64,000 nucleotides of DNA from Euptelea pleiosperma (lineage: Eukaryota > Streptophyta > Magnoliopsida > Ranunculales > Eupteleaceae): NCBI GenBank assembly GCA_035048495.1, contig CM068545.1, positions 37,834,225 through 37,898,224 of the forward strand. The letters run 5' to 3'. Of this stretch, positions 22,663 to 34,887 are shown one piece after another; the first letter of the stretch is position 1; every line of letters starts with the position of its first letter. The translations under genes were made by a program, and so were the position numbers. The notes under the pieces are model-generated. The model did not search any database, was not told the DNA's origin, and saw only the letters and a list, made by a program, of their open reading frames with translations.

Positions 22663-22692
22663 TTCTCCCCCTTTTTGTCATACATTGACAAA
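22663..22692 (-). promoter_or_regulatory. Conserved TTTGTCA/TGACAAA dyad plus G-rich purine tract, element E
   Basis: Minus strand reads TTTGTCAATGTATGACAAAAAGGGGGAG. The same motif stands 310-400 bp before the 3' LTRs of D (19408), G (38333) and I (13873). It may be a secondary plus-strand primer site or a 3' processing signal; role inferred. Confidence 0.6.
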
Positions 22693-22902
22693 GGGAAGAA
22701 TTCCAACCTGTGATGATAATATAATACAAAATGTACTGAATATAAGGTCCGATCTCACTACGATGTTCAGCCTTTGGGACCAAATTATAGACGAAGATCA
22801 ACCCTAACAAATGGTACATGGGAAGTAATTCCCAAGTAGCCAAATCAGAGTTCCAATGAACAACCTTCCTATAGATGGCTTTAAAGATGGCTTCTTTGTT
22901 AT

Positions 22903-23307
22903 TTAATAGTAGGGAAGGGGGAAAATTTCTCCATTAGGTACACGAGGAAGACCAGTAATCTTTGAAATCAAAGATAAAGTGATTTTGAACCTAACTCCTC
23001 GAACCTCAGAATAAAGAAATGGACATTCTGGATCATGATTGTTAAGGTTGCAATAAAATATTCTAACTAATTCAGGATATGCAACTCTAGAAATGGAAAG
23101 AAGTTTAGACCAACCTACCGAATTTAGAAGATTGGGGATTCTAATCATGGTCACTTCCTTTTCAATTAACCCACGTTCAACCGCAATGGCTCTTTTAATG
23201 TAGTTCTTCAAGAAGCTAGCCCTAGTCATGGGATTGATAAAAAGGCTAAGAGGATAGGAATCACTAGAAAATGATTCACTTCTTGCTCTTTTTCCTTGTG
23301 GAGCCAT
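22903..23307 (-). pseudogene. Accessory ORF of element E downstream of pol (plant-transposon-protein-like)
   Basis: An open frame between RNase H and the 3' LTR, where SIRE-type elements carry an extra 'env-like' ORF. I chose the ATG at 23307 (MAPQGKRARSE...), which follows a TATA-like box and leader. The stretch PELVRIFYCNLN...RGVRFKITLSLISKITGLP matches in layout LVKLFYANMH...SGVHLTITPDLISTLLDIP in element G. I read it as the domain seen in many plant repeat ORFs called 'putative plant transposon protein'. That name is from memory and unchecked. The frame is lost at 22903; the family's C-terminal part (seen in G) is degraded. Function unknown. Confidence 0.6.
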
Positions 23308-23480
23308 TAAAACAAAACAAAGAGATTTCACCTAAAATTTGGGTGATGGTGAGAATAGAAATCTCTAGAAAGAGATTAGATTTGAGGGCTAGAAGGTTTC
23401 TCAAATAGAAATGAGAGAGTAACAAGGAAATTTCTAAGGTTCCAAAGGTTTGCAAATGACCCAAAGTTGATTTGAAACAA

Positions 23481-23486
23481 TTTATA
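23481..23486 (-). promoter_or_regulatory. TATA-like box upstream of the E accessory ORF
   Basis: Minus strand TTATAAATT (TATAAA complement at 23481-23486), about 180 bp before the ATG at 23307 and just downstream of the GTCGAC palindrome cluster. Confidence 0.45.
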
Positions 23487-23557
23487 ACTGAGGGCGGCGA
23501 ACCGGACATGGCTTGACCCGCCAATGAAAGTAATGCTAAGTTCGGGTGCGAAGCGCG

Positions 23558-23775
23558 GTCGACCTGTCATAATGGTCGGTCGACCGGACATGTTCGATCG
23601 ACCAGACCTTTTGTTCGGTCGGCCTGAGCCCGCAAGAAAATTTTAAAACCCAAAATTTTTTTTACTTCGGTCGGCCGGTCAATATCTTCGGTCGACCCAT
23701 CTTCGCAAAAACTTTTCTAAAAACCCAATCGCCTCGACAATTTATTCGGTTGGCCAGACAATTTTTTCGGTCGGC
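23558..23775. repeat. Cluster of GGTCGACC-type palindromes upstream of the E accessory ORF
   Basis: Cores GTCGAC / GTCGGC / ATCGAC / GTTGGC start at 23558, 23579, 23597, 23618, 23670, 23691, 23749 and 23770. Steps of 21, 18, 21, 52, 21, 58 and 21 bp again show pairs about two helical turns apart. The same motif occurs in both E LTRs (21734-21841, 43640-43704). Confidence 0.8.
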
Positions 23776-24039
23776 CCGACTTCGTAAATGCCAATTTCAA
23801 AAACCCAATCATCCCAAAATATCACCAATTTGCCAAATAATCATATCTTCAATAATATCATCAAATTTTCACAAATAAAACTAACTAATCATTATTTGAA
23901 TGATTAGACTAACTGAAATACTAAAGATAGGATATTCAATATTAACTCAAATATTTTAGTCAGTACTAACAACAATTAATCAATGGGACAAACTCCGATA
24001 GATTTCTTCAGATATTCATATCTGAGTGAATCTAAAGGT

Positions 24040-25440
24040 TTAGTCAAAATATCAGCACTGTTCACATATTCTAATGAAATTATCTATTCTTTAACCAATT
24101 CTCGAATAAAATGATGTCTAATATCTATGTGCTTGGTTCTAGAGTGTTGAACAAGATTTTTAGAAATACAAATCGCACTCATGTTATTATAGAATAAATT
24201 CATAGATCCCTGATTAATTCTATAATCCAACAACATTTGTTTCATCCAAATTAACTGGGCACAGCAACTGTCAGCGGCAATATATTTTGCTTCAGTAGTA
24301 GACAAAGATATAGCATTTTATTTTTTTGCTATGCCAAGCTACTAAATAATTTTTAATATAGAAACACCCACCACTGATACTTTTACGATCTTCAGCATTT
24401 CCTTCCCAATCGGCATCTGAATAAATGGCAATTTCACTGTTAGTCTCAAGAGGATACCAGAAATCATATTCAATGGTACCACTGACATATTTAATAATTA
24501 TTTTAATAGCTGAAAGATGAGATTCTTTCGGGTCAGATTGATACCTAGCATAGGTTCCTACAATAAAGGCAATATCGGGTCTGCTAGCTGTGAGATAGAG
24601 AAGACTACCAATCATGCTCCTGTACAGAGTCTGATCAACTGATTTTCCACTTAAATCCTTGATGATTTTAATGCTAGTGCTCATAGGAGTATGTGAAGAT
24701 TTAGATGATTCTAGGCCAAAAAATTTAAGCAATTCTTTAGAATATTTAGATTGAGAAAGGAAAATTCTATTTTCTAATTGTTTAACTTCAAATCCTAGAA
24801 AGAAGTTCAGTTCACCTTCCATGCTCATCTCAAATTCAGATTTCATAGCTTGAGCAAATTCTAAAGCATGCATCTCAGTGGTTGAGCCAAAGACAATATC
24901 ATCAACATATATCTGGAATATCAAAACACCATTATCTCTTTTCTTAATAAACAGTGTTTTATTAACAGTTCCTCTTGTGAATCCATTTTCCAATAGAAAT
25001 TAAGTTAATCTTTCATACCAAGCTCTTGGTGCTTGTTTCAACCCATATAAGACTTTCTTAAGCCTATAGACATGATTACTACTATGAGGGTCTTCAAAAC
25101 ATTTAGGTTGTTCTACATAAACTTCTTCTTCCAGAATCCCATTTAAAAAAACACTCTTAACATCCATTTGATAGAGTTTAAATTTTAGGACACAGGCTAA
25201 TGTTAAAAGAATCCTAATAGATTCTAGTCTAGCCACTGGGGCAAAAGTCTGATCAAAATCAATCCCTTCAACTTGTGAGTACCCTTGAGCCACTAATCTG
25301 ACTTTGTTTCTAGTTTTTACTCCGTTCTCATCAAGTTTATTCTTATATATCCATTTAATTCCTATCATATTTTTATCTAAAGGTCTAGGGGTTAGAAACC
25401 AAACATCATTTCTCTTAAATTGATTTAACTCTTCTTGCAT
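24040..25440 (-). pseudogene. SIRE-type reverse transcriptase and RNase H (element E)
   Basis: Ty1/copia RT (RVT_2 type) from about 25440, with [26 protein letters not shown] [26 protein letters not shown] (in two halves), [14 protein letters not shown], the intact catalytic box YVDDIVFGST near 24895-24925, and the GSLLYLTASRPDI motif. RNase H follows: YSDADW (about 24410), STTEAKYIAA (about 24290) and KHIDIRHHFIREL (about 24110). A TAA near 25000 and a frame break near 24300 split it, so it is inactive although both catalytic boxes survive. Domain order INT-RT-RNase H marks it as Ty1/copia. Confidence 0.9.
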
Positions 25441-25853
25441 AGCATTTATCCAATGTTCACCTAAAAAAGCTTCTTTAATGTTTATTAGTTGAATTTTAGA
25501 GATAAAGCATAAACGATATTTTCCAATTGACTTCTTGTACGCACACCACTATCTTTGTTTTTAATCATCTTTGAATTAGGATGATCTTTAATGTATTTTC
25601 ATTCTCTGAGTTTTTTTGGGTTGTGAACATTTATTTCACCTTTTTCAATTTTTGTAGATTCTACCATCTCATCTGAATTATTACCAATTTCTAAAGATTC
25701 ATCATTAATGACCACATTAATCGATTCATTTATGGTTAAGGTTCTTTTGTTAAAGATCCTATAAGCTCAGCTTCTAGTGGAATATCTTAGAAAAATACTT
25801 GCATCACTTTTGGGTTCAAGCTTTCCAAGATTTTCTATCTCTAAGCATATAAC
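25441..25853 (-). pseudogene. Element E pol, integrase-RT linker
   Basis: Degraded linker between integrase and RT. A readable stretch (EIGNNSDEMVESTKIEKGEINVHN region, GVRTRSQL near 25530) is typical of the acidic linker and of the conserved 'RTRS' block preceding copia RT. It is interrupted by stops and ends at the F insertion. Confidence 0.65.
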
Positions 25854-27553
25854 TGAAAGTAGGGTTTTTCCGCGTCGTTGGTTACGAAAACCCTAAAATC
25901 AACACATTTGTAATTTTCTGATTTTTGTTCACTCAAATCCTGCAAAAATCACAGGGTTGCACAGTGAAAGTATGTCGGATGTCGATCCGCACTTGGGGTT
26001 AGGGAACGCAAATTATCGTAACATTGGAATACGGAAAGTGCTTGAAAATATGCGGAGTGGTGAGGATGATGATTGATGGATCGGGATACAAACATTTTTT
26101 ATTTTCTTGAGATTATCATAACTTGCTCAGAACCATAAAGAGAAAGAATGAAATAAAACAACCATATAATAATCAAACTTCATTACTTCAAACATGTAGC
26201 TTACAATTTTTTGAATCAACAACAACTTCTAAACTAGTTAATTGACTAAAAACATGAAATAAAAAGCATAGAAAATTAATCTAGAAAGCAAACAAAAGAG
26301 ATGGGTCTAGAACAAACTAGATAGAGAGTAAGTGATGGAAGAGCAAGAGAGAGAGAATGTTAACTTCTTACCATGAACCTACCGAAAGTGGGGGGAAGGA
26401 ACCATGGTGTTGCAAGTGGATGGAGAACACGATTCATACCATGGAAAGTTGCTGGCCATCAGTGCAAACCGTTGCACATAGGGAGAAATATGATAATGGA
26501 TTGCAAGTTGTGGTTATTGCAGGCGCAACAATGGAGAAGGCAGCAAGGATGATGGTGATGTGAGAAACTTGCTGTCCGGTGATGCAGCCTGCAAGAGGTG
26601 GTTGTTGGAAGGTGTGTCACCCCCAAAACGTGGTGAAGATGGAGAAATGCAGAGTGGTCTAGAGGTGGAAAATAGTGGTGCAGCAACATGTGAGTTGTAG
26701 GCCGGTCCGTGATTGCAAGTGGAGACCACGGGTTGAAGGTGGAAGAGGACGGAGGCGCTGGCTAAAGAAGACGGCCAGCGGTAAGATGGAGAACGGTGTG
26801 TAGGTTCTGGAGATGGAGGCGGTATTGGAGGAGGACTGGGCGTGAGGGTTTTCTCCCCCCTTTTTTCTCTTTTTTGTTGCTTTTCTGGTTTTTCAAAAGT
26901 GAGAGGGAGGCGGTGGAGAGAGAGGAGAATAAAAAAAGGTGGAAGAGATGGATCTTGATGGAGATCACCGGAGTTGTAGGTCTACAACTCCGATTTGAAT
27001 GGGTTATTGGCTGCGTTAGATGGTGGGAGAGTTCACCACGTCTGCAAGAAGAGGCATTGTATGGGAGGGGAGTTTGCCTGCACAGCTAGGGCAGTGAAGG
27101 TTTGTCGCATGTTGCAACAGCCTTTGGACGGTGGGTGGAGGTGATAACCAGGCCGACCCCTGCAACTCCGGTAATGGTGTTGAAGTCCGGCTACACGGTG
27201 GCTGAGACCATGGAGATCCGTTGAGTAGCAAGGGAATGAGAGAGGGAGTGAAGAGCTTGCAGATCTTGTTGCTATTGGGCAGCAGCCTGAGGACGTGGGA
27301 AAGAGCTTCTGCCGGCCGGAGTTGCAGACCTACAACTCTGGCGAGAAAAGAAGAAGAAGAAGAAGAAGAGAAAAAAGAAGGAGAGAAAACAGCCAGAAAG
27401 AAGGGTAGAACGTGGGGAGAAGATTCGGGGAAAGAGAGGAAGAGATTGGAGGGGGATTAGGGTTCAAACGAACCCTTCTCCCTCCCCTTTTAAAGCTCCC
27501 TAGTTTCTATTAATAGAAATTAGGGAATTTTTGAAATAAAAAAAAAAAAAAAA

Positions 27554-27610
<57 letters not shown>

Positions 27611-28582
27611 AAGTAAAACCTTACTTTTCTTTGGGGAATTTCCCCATTTAGTGGACCCCCCTTTTTTATTTAAAAATAATTAATTTAAAGCGTTTAAAAA
27701 TCGCGAGGTCCACTAAATTGTCGGGCCACGGGTCGATGATGATGGGCCCGGCTACTGGTCCACAAGGATTGATGATGTCCATCGTCTCACAAGATGATGT
27801 GACAGACAATTTGATGACGATCGGATGGATGGTGACTTGATTGGGACCCAGATTGGTAGATCGACGGATCTAAAGAGATCCAACGGTCCGGTGGAAGATC
27901 CAACGGTCCGATTGAAGATCCAACGGTCAGAAAGCTAAGGGAGATGAGACAGAGCCAATGGGCAAGCATTCTGGGGTTAGGTCAGTAGATCCGAGGACTG
28001 AGAGATGAAGAGAGAGAGAATAAGGAGAGATGAGAGAGAAAATATCAGAAAATGGAGATAAAAGTATTGGCAGAGGGTCTGGAACCCTGGTCTTCACTGT
28101 GACCATCCTCACACTTCTCCAGTAGCGTAGACCATCATTCATTGCTGACTCATGTGGCTTTAAACGCTTTGGTCCGTTTCTTGGTCATTGGCTCTCCTGC
28201 TCTCTTCGTTCTTTGGGCCAACTTTTTGGTCCTCTTATTCAGCCCATATTTGGCCCATATCTTCTAGTCATAGCCTGTGGGCTCTTTAAGCTTTGATAAT
28301 GGGCTTTCATGATCGATTTTTGCTTGCAAGTCTTGAGAATAGCCCGATCAAGTTTTCTGCAAAAGAAAAGCACGTAATGAGACTTGATTATAACGTCTTT
28401 ATACCTAGACTTCCAGAAATGCGTTTAATGCATGAATATATCATTTCGTTCAGAAAAGTGTATTCTACGGAATGAAATAGACTCTTACGTAGAAAAGTAG
28501 ATAAATAGAGTATTTTACGTAGGAGAATGCAATAACGCTAAAAGGATAATTGCTTAAAATAAGCACTTTTGAGCGAATATCA
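25854..28582 (-). mobile_element. Solo LTR F of the Athila-type family, inserted in E pol
   Basis: On + it begins TGAAAGTAGGGTTTTTCCGC and ends GCGAATATCA, i.e. a minus-strand copy of the TGATATTCGC...CCTACTTTCA LTR. Flanked by perfect ATAAC duplications (25849-25853 and 28583-28587). 2729 bp, no PBS, PPT or pol. Contains two hairpins (26968-26992, 27315-27342) and an (AT)n microsatellite at about 27557-27606. Confidence 0.95.
27557..27606. repeat. (AT)n microsatellite
   Basis: About 24 AT units following an A-run inside LTR F. A shorter AT run occurs at the matching place in LTRs C (12296-12312) and H (40861-40876), so it is a family feature that has expanded here. Confidence 0.95.
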
Positions 28583-28587
28583 ATAAC

Positions 28588-29345
28588 ATGTACTCCTAAA
28601 GATCCTGAAATATTTTACATTCGGTTTAACTCCATTCCAAATTTCATAAGATGTCTGCAAGGTTCTTGTTCTCAAATAAACACGATTAATTGTATAGCGT
28701 GCAGTATTAACTACTTCAGCCCATAAATTTTCAGTAAGATTTTTGCTAGTAAGCATAACTCTACCCATTTCCTCAAGATTCCTATTTTTTTCTTTCAGCT
28801 ACACCATTCTGTTGAGGTGTTATGGTTGCAGAGAATTAATGCTTAATCCCATTTTCCTCACAATATTCATCAAACTTGTGATTATCAAATTCTCTCCCAT
28901 TGTCACTTCTAATCTTGAGAATAGACAAACATTTCTCATTTTGAATATTTTTACAGATTTTCATGAGTTCATCAAATGCTTCAGATTTTTCTCTAAGAAA
29001 AGCTATCCAAGTAAATTTGGAGAAATCATCAACAACAGTTAAGAAATATCTTTTTCTACCAAGACTTTCTATTCTATTAGGTCCAACTAAGTCCATATGT
29101 AACAATTCAAGAATTCTAGAGGTACCAATATTTTTTATCTTTTTGTGTGAGTTTCTAATTTATTTTCCTTTTAGGCAAGACCCACAAATAGTTTGATAAT
29201 TCTTATTGAGTTTTGAAATACCTCTTATTAATTCTTTTCTACTAATCTTGGCTAAGTCTTTAAAGTTTATGTGTCCCAGACGTTAGTGCCATAGTTCAGT
29301 TTCATTTATTAGTGCCATGTTGCACTTAATCGAACCACCAGTCTC
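28588..29345 (-). pseudogene. SIRE-type integrase (element E)
   Basis: The Gag-pre-integrase/HHCC region (RLGHINFKDLAKISRKEL..., C-x2-C) lies at about 29290-29160. The DDE core follows, with HMDLVGP (first Asp, about 29100), RSDNGREFDN (second Asp, about 28900) and QQNGVAERKNR-like (Glu, about 28800, in a shifted frame). NLWAEVVNTARYTINR near 28710-28680 is the conserved post-core block. A frame break near 28835 and stops in the zinc-finger region disable it. It is cut off at 28588 by solo LTR F. Confidence 0.85.
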
Positions 29346-29375
29346 AATGACATAGCAATTATCAGTATTTCTTTT

Positions 29376-29681
29376 TCATTGAATTATTACTTTGTTGGAA
29401 GTTTTGTTTAAGATTTCATATTTCTCTTTCGAGAACTTACATATATGATCTTTGTTACAGATTTGACTAATACTTAGGAGGTTATATTTTAGACAATTCA
29501 CACACAAAACATTCTCAATTTTAGGTATTCCTGGACATTGAATAGTCCATCTACCAATTATTTTAGCACTACTGCCATCACCAAATATAACATCACCATC
29601 ATGACATTCATCAAAGAAACAACAATGAGATCTTTCTCCAGTCATGTGTCTGGAGCATCCACTATCCAAATACCACTTAGA
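29376..29681 (-). pseudogene. SIRE-type aspartic protease (element E)
   Basis: KWYLDSGCSRHMTG at about 29678-29640 is the hallmark active site of Ty1/copia proteases, with D-S-G intact. It is followed by FGDGSSAKIIG and LLSISQICN-like blocks in the expected order. The frame is open for about 100 codons but is not joined to Gag or integrase without stops. It would cleave Gag-Pol. Confidence 0.85.
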
Positions 29682-29939
29682 AGTTTCATTTGCAATTAGA
29701 ACAATATGAATAACTAAATATTTTTCAACAATTTTCTTATTCCATCTTTTTATGGGAACATTACCATTCTGAATGATCTGAGAGTTATTAAGGTTTTCTT
29801 TTCTGTTTTTAGCTTTAGCATTTAAATTTGCTAAATTTTTAAATAGTTCTTTTTATTTGTTTAGTTTCCTAGTTTCCTCCAAAATTTTTAGATCATTATC
29901 TTCCTTTTTCTTTAGAAATTCTAATTTCATTTTAAAAAC

Positions 29940-30597
29940 ATTATAATTATATTTTTATGTCCAGAATGTCTACAATAATGACAAATAATATTTAGCTTTT
30001 CAATTTGTTCATTTTGGCTTTTACAAACACAGTTTTGAAATTTAAATTTTTAGTTGATGTTCTAATGTAACCAAGTCATCTTCTGTCATGGTTTGCTTTT
30101 CCCATGGTTAGTAGATTTTTCAATCTAAAATTTTCTTGAGTAATGTTTCTAATTAAGGTTGCATTCTTGACTTCAAGATCATTTCTTTCAAGACTTAATT
30201 TTTCAATTTCATCTTCAAGTTTTTGTTCTCTACTTAAGGTTTGTGTTACTTCATCTTCTTTGTCCTTCACAATTTGATATAGATTTTCTAATTCAGTCTT
30301 TAGTTAATCATTTTCACAACACAAAATAGTTTTTTCTTTTTTTAAGTTATCATAGGATTTTGCCAGAATTAGGCTTTTCTTATACAAATTATTGAAAGCA
30401 ATCTGAATATTTTCTTCACTTTCGTCATCACTTAAATCGGTTTCATTATCCACTTCAGCATTTTGAGAATGACAATTCTCATTAAGATTAGCAATACTCA
30501 TTAACGCTCTAACAATTGATGATTCTCTGCTATCAATGGATGTGTTCGTTTCTATATCGGATTCATTACTATTTATGTCCCAAGCAACAGCCTTCAT
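29940..30597 (-). pseudogene. Element E Gag C-terminal part: acidic linker, coiled coil and second zinc knuckle
   Basis: Ser/Asp/Glu-rich linker and heptad-rich coiled coil (30597-30304 and 30270-30076), separated by one stop. A degraded second zinc knuckle lies near 29955-29990 (CHYCRHSGHKN, last Cys lost). This is the same architecture as the stand-alone frames in D and G. Confidence 0.75.
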
Positions 30598-31489
30598 AGC
30601 TTTAGTTTTTCCTTTCTTAACATTGTTAGGACAGTTAGTAGAGATATGACCAAACCCCTTGCATTTATAACATTGTATTTCATCTTTGTTGTTATCTCCC
30701 TTTTTGTATATATCAAATTTCTCAAAATGTTTTCTATCCTTTTGTGTGAAATTTTTCTTGTCTTTGTTTCTGAAAAACTTTCTGAATTTATTGGCAAAAA
30801 TGACAACTTCATCATCAATGTTATTATACTCATCAGAGTCAGTTTCTTCTCTTAATTGTTTCTTAGAGGTTTTTAAAGCTAATCATTTCTTTAGGTGCAT
30901 GAAGTTTCAATTCAAATGTTTGGATTGATCCTATTAGTTCTTCTAATTTGATTAGATCAACATTTTTACTTTCTTCAATAGCAGTAATTTTAGGATGAAA
31001 CCTATCAGGCAATGATCTCAGAATTTTTTGTTCAGGAATAGCTTCACCAAGACCCCACATGGAGTTAATTATTTCACTTAGTTTGGTGTAGTAGTCTGTT
31101 AAACTTTCATCCTCATTCATTCTAATAATTTTAAATTGTGTTGTAAGCATTTGAAGTTTTAACAATTTAACAGAATTCGTTCCTTCATTGGTCATCTCCA
31201 AAATGTCATATGCTTGTTTTGAGGTTTCACAAGCAATTATTATTTTGAATTCATCCGGAGATAAAACACATTGTATTGCATTCAATGCACGATTATTATA
31301 CTTGTATACATCTTTATCTTCCATACTCCATTCTCTTTTCAGTTTAATAGCAATGGTAGTTGATTCACCAACAGTCGTTGCTACAATAGGGGATGTCCAT
31401 CCCACTTCTACTGATTCTCAAATCCGTTCATCCAGAGATTTTAAAAAAATCCTCATTCTAGCCTTCCAGTAGGCTTAATTAGTACCAAT
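30598..31489 (-). pseudogene. SIRE-type Gag capsid region and first zinc knuckle (element E)
   Basis: The Gag (UBN2-type) core is open at 31405-30863, with NRALNAIQCVLSPDEF, ETSKQAYDILEMTNEGTNSVK, SLTDYYTKLSEIINSMW and KILRSLPDRFHPKITAIEESK, all standard blocks of copia Gag. A CCHC knuckle CYKCKGFGHISTNC is at about 30671-30631, in another frame. Gag would build the virus-like particle. The N-terminus is separated from this part by element G (31495-42510) and continues at 42511. Confidence 0.88.
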
Positions 31490-31495
31490 GAATAA

Positions 31496-33102
31496 TGAAT
31501 ATTTTCATATTCAATTTGGCAAAGATTCCGTTTGACATAAAAATATTCATATAACAGTTCCTACGAGCATCAGTGTAGTGTAGAGATGTCGTGGTACGCA
31601 TACTTCGCCCACTATGGGAAGACTAAAAGACAAAGACAACAAGAATCAGACGATTGACGACAGGAATCATCTGAGTAACTGCCCATTTGTCGATTATAGA
31701 TCGTGTATGCTCGATTAGGAAGGTAAGTGACTTAGTGGCCATAGGAATAGGTTTAAAATGAATAAAATGTAATGGTCAAACCTAGTCATTGGAAAGACCC
31801 GAGTCTGAGTCAAAGAAATTGACTTAAGAGAAAGGCCAATCGATTGGTCACTTATACCCAATAGATTAGAGGACTCTGTGAAATCGATTGGAAGCTATGA
31901 GGCAAAACAGAATATATGCCCAATCGATTGAAGACTCTGTGAAATCGATTGGAGATTACGAGGCAGAACATGATCAAAGCCAAATCGTTTGGAGTCTGTG
32001 AGACAGAACATGATCATAGCCCAATCGATTGGAGACCTCTGTGAAATCGATTGGAGCCTTCGGGACAGAAACTTATTTGAGGATAATCGATTGGAGATCT
32101 CTGTGTAATCGATCGGAGCCTACGGAACAGAAACTTTATTGAGGCCAATCAATTGGACACTTATACCCAATCAATTGGACATAGCCCAATTGATTAGACT
32201 CAGAGTACAATCGATTGGACTTAGCATGATCTTAGTCTTTTTCATATCCAAAATTCTTGGTTCCACTCTCCCACGTTCTACACGACTCGGGGTCACGAAT
32301 TCTATAAATACAATCCTTCTATACATTCTCTACATACACAGAGACACAGAATGACTCAATACTTCAAGAGAGAGAAGAAAATATTTATTTATTAGAGTGT
32401 CCATTCGAAGAGCAATAAGTTTGTTTCTCATTCACATCTTGTGAGCTTGTTCCTCTTCTTGATCGAAGCCAAGTGCTTGATCCATTCCTCATCTTAGGTC
32501 TTCTACTTATATATTCGACCTAGTTGCCTAAGTGTACCAGTGTGACTCAACACCTTTGAGCAACTTAGGGTTCAAGGTGTACTGAAAATTAAGATCAGAG
32601 CAGCCGATTGATGGTAGGTTTAGGGTGTACCAAATTGAACAAGTGGACAAGGCTTCTTAGCTGGAAGGGCACGTGGATTCGTAGCATTGATTTAAAGGAC
32701 GTGGACGCATCGGCAATAGGCCTTAGCTCAGGTTGGAAGCTGTATTTTCAACGGTGCTGCGTAGGTAACCTTTGTTTCATTTAACTTTTCAGTTAGTGAT
32801 ACTTTTCATCTAGACGTGGTCCCGTGGATTTCCTTAGCTAAGGTTTCCACGTAAAAATTTATTACCTTGTGTGATTGTTTGTTTGTATTCTGCTATCTAT
32901 TTTGATTAAACCAAACGACGGAAAGAAAATATACCACGGAGGTATATTTGATTTGAGTCGGTTGTGATAATCAACTAAGGCATGCGATTTTGTTCCCCAA
33001 CCATACACCAGTAAAACTGTGTAGGTATAATTAATTTTTAAATACCTAATCAACCCCCCCTTCTAGGTATATTGGATTAAAGAGAACAGACCGGTTATTT
33101 CA
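31496..33102 (+). repeat. 5' LTR of element G
   Basis: It ends CCGGTTATTTCA before the PBS. The CCAATCGATTGG-type array is at 31836-32219, more decayed than in D. TATAAATA at 32303-32310. Confidence 0.88.
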
Positions 33103-33120
33103 ATTGGTATCAGACCGGGC
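33103..33120 (+). other. Primer binding site of element G
   Basis: ATTGGTATCAGACCGGGC; the iMet-type core TGGTATCAGA is intact. Confidence 0.85.
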
Positions 33121-33193
33121 TATTATATTTAAGGTTTAATCACCTAAATTTAGATTCCTGTGAAATCAGTCAATTTTCATTAATTTGTCAAAA

Positions 33194-34330
33194 TGCAAAG
33201 AGAATGTGGAAACACATACAGACCTCCATTGTTTGATGAGAAGACTATGCCTATTGGAAGGCTAAGATGATGGCTTTTCTAAAGTCTATTGATGAAAGAG
33301 TCTGGATGTCTGTAGTGGATGGTTGGTCACCACCCACAATGGCTGTAGGAGATAAAACCATTCTTAAACCAAAAGTCGACTATAGCAAAAAGGACATAGA
33401 TTGTTGTTGTCTAAATAGTAAAGGGCTAAATGTTATTTTTAATGTGGTTCATAAGAATGAGTTTCGAAGAATCTCTATTTGTTCTTTGGCTAAAGAAGCA
33501 TAGGGACATTCTTAGAGTCACCCATGAAGGAACGTCAGCTGTTAAAATCTCTAAACTTCGAATGCTGACTACTAAGTTAGAATCAATGAGAATGGAAGAA
33601 AATGATACTTTCATTGAGTTCTATGCCCAACTTAGTGATCTTGTGAACTCTGCACACAACTTGGGTGAAATCATTCCTAAATCCAAAGTTGTTCGGAAAA
33701 TTTTGAGATCCTTACCTGATAGATTTCAGGCTAAGGTAACTGCTATTGAGGAGAGCAAGGATGTTGACTCTCTCAAAAATTGATGAGCTGGTTGGGTCTC
33801 TACAAACTTATGAGATGAATTTAAGACAACCAAAAAAATCAAAAGGTATTACCCTTAAAGTTTTTGAAACTCAAGATTCAGAGTTTAGATGTTAACTCTG
33901 AAGTTGAAATGGCATTATTTGTGAAAAAGTTCAAAAAGTTTTTTCGTTGAAATGGCATTATTTGTGAAAAAGTTCAAAAAGTTTTTTCGTTTTAAAAACG
34001 ATAGAGTTAAGAACAATAAAACTTTTGATAAATCTAAAGAAGATGCCAGACCTCATGAGAGAGGTAGCAGAAGTGAAAGGGACCCTAGGGAAAGCCGCTA
34101 AAGCGAACCCCAATGTTTCAAATGTAAGGGTTTTGGTCACTTTGCTAATGTTTGCCCAAACAAAGAAGAATATAAGGGTAAGACAAGCTTTCAATGCCAC
34201 ATGGGATGAAGAATCAGAAGACCATTCTAATGATTCAGATAACAATGAAAGACTGATAAGTATACAACTTTTGTTGCTCGGTTTGATAGTCCATATGGAT
34301 CTCATAGAGAATCCAAGAAAAGTGATGATG
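33194..34330 (+). pseudogene. SIRE-type Gag of element G (frameshifted)
   Basis: An ATG at 33194 opens MQRECGN...RPPLFDE. The YWKAKM-type block near 33249 is disrupted. AFLKSIDERVWMSVVDGW, the EGTSAVKISKLRMLTTKLE block and ILRSLPDRFQAKVTAIEESK then follow in shifting frames. A CCHC knuckle CFKCKGFGHFANVC is readable at about 34112-34153. At least three frame changes and a 43-bp tandem duplication (33906-33991) break it. Role as for Gag of E. Confidence 0.85.
33906..33991. repeat. 43-bp tandem duplication in G gag
   Basis: Two exact copies, 33906-33948 and 33949-33991, beginning GAAATGGCATTATTTG. The period is not a multiple of three, so it shifts the frame. Confidence 0.95.
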
Positions 34331-34335
34331 AGAGT

Positions 34336-34887
34336 TTGAAAGACTCTTATAATAGGGACTCGAATGACTCGGCAATTGGTGTGAAAGAACTGTACGAGGA
34401 ATCAAAAAAGTTCATTAAGGCTAATAAAGTTTTATCTGACAGAGTTAAATGTCTTGACTCTGAAAATGCGACCTTATTGATTGACACTGAAAAATTAAAA
34501 GTGTTGATTACTATTTTAGAGCAAGAAAATGAATCTCTGCTAAAAATGAACAAGTCACTGGAAGGTGAATTCCAAACTTGTTTGACACATAATGAATCCC
34601 TGGAAAATGAGCTTTTTAAATCTAAGAGGGATGTGTCAGGATTCTCATCTAGCTCTGTAAAGCTTGATGAGATTCTACGTGTGGGAAAAGTCTATGGAGA
34701 CAAACAAGGTTTGGGTTACAAACAAAATCAAGAAAAATGGTCTTCTTCCAAGACGATTTTTGTTAAGGCTCAAACTATTCCTACTCAGATCAATGACCAA
34801 ATCAAAGTTGTCAAAAGCAATCGTCATTGTACGTACTGCAAAAATTTGGGTCATGTTATTAGAGACTGTCATAAACTGAGAAAATGA
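34336..34887 (+). pseudogene. Element G coiled-coil/zinc-knuckle Gag C-terminus (183 aa, still open)
   Basis: Open frame with a heptad-rich centre (about residues 15-100), VKLDEILRVGKVYGDKQGLGY, and a C-x2-C-x4-H-x4-C knuckle near the end (CTYCKNLGHVIRDC). It is the counterpart of the D frame at 16927-17679. In an intact element it would be continuous with the upstream Gag; here it starts just after a stop at about 34337. Downstream, 34888-35190 reads on as a decayed extension (DLLSRKMKDLLEWSKELI...). It is the best-preserved reading frame in this element. Confidence 0.7.
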
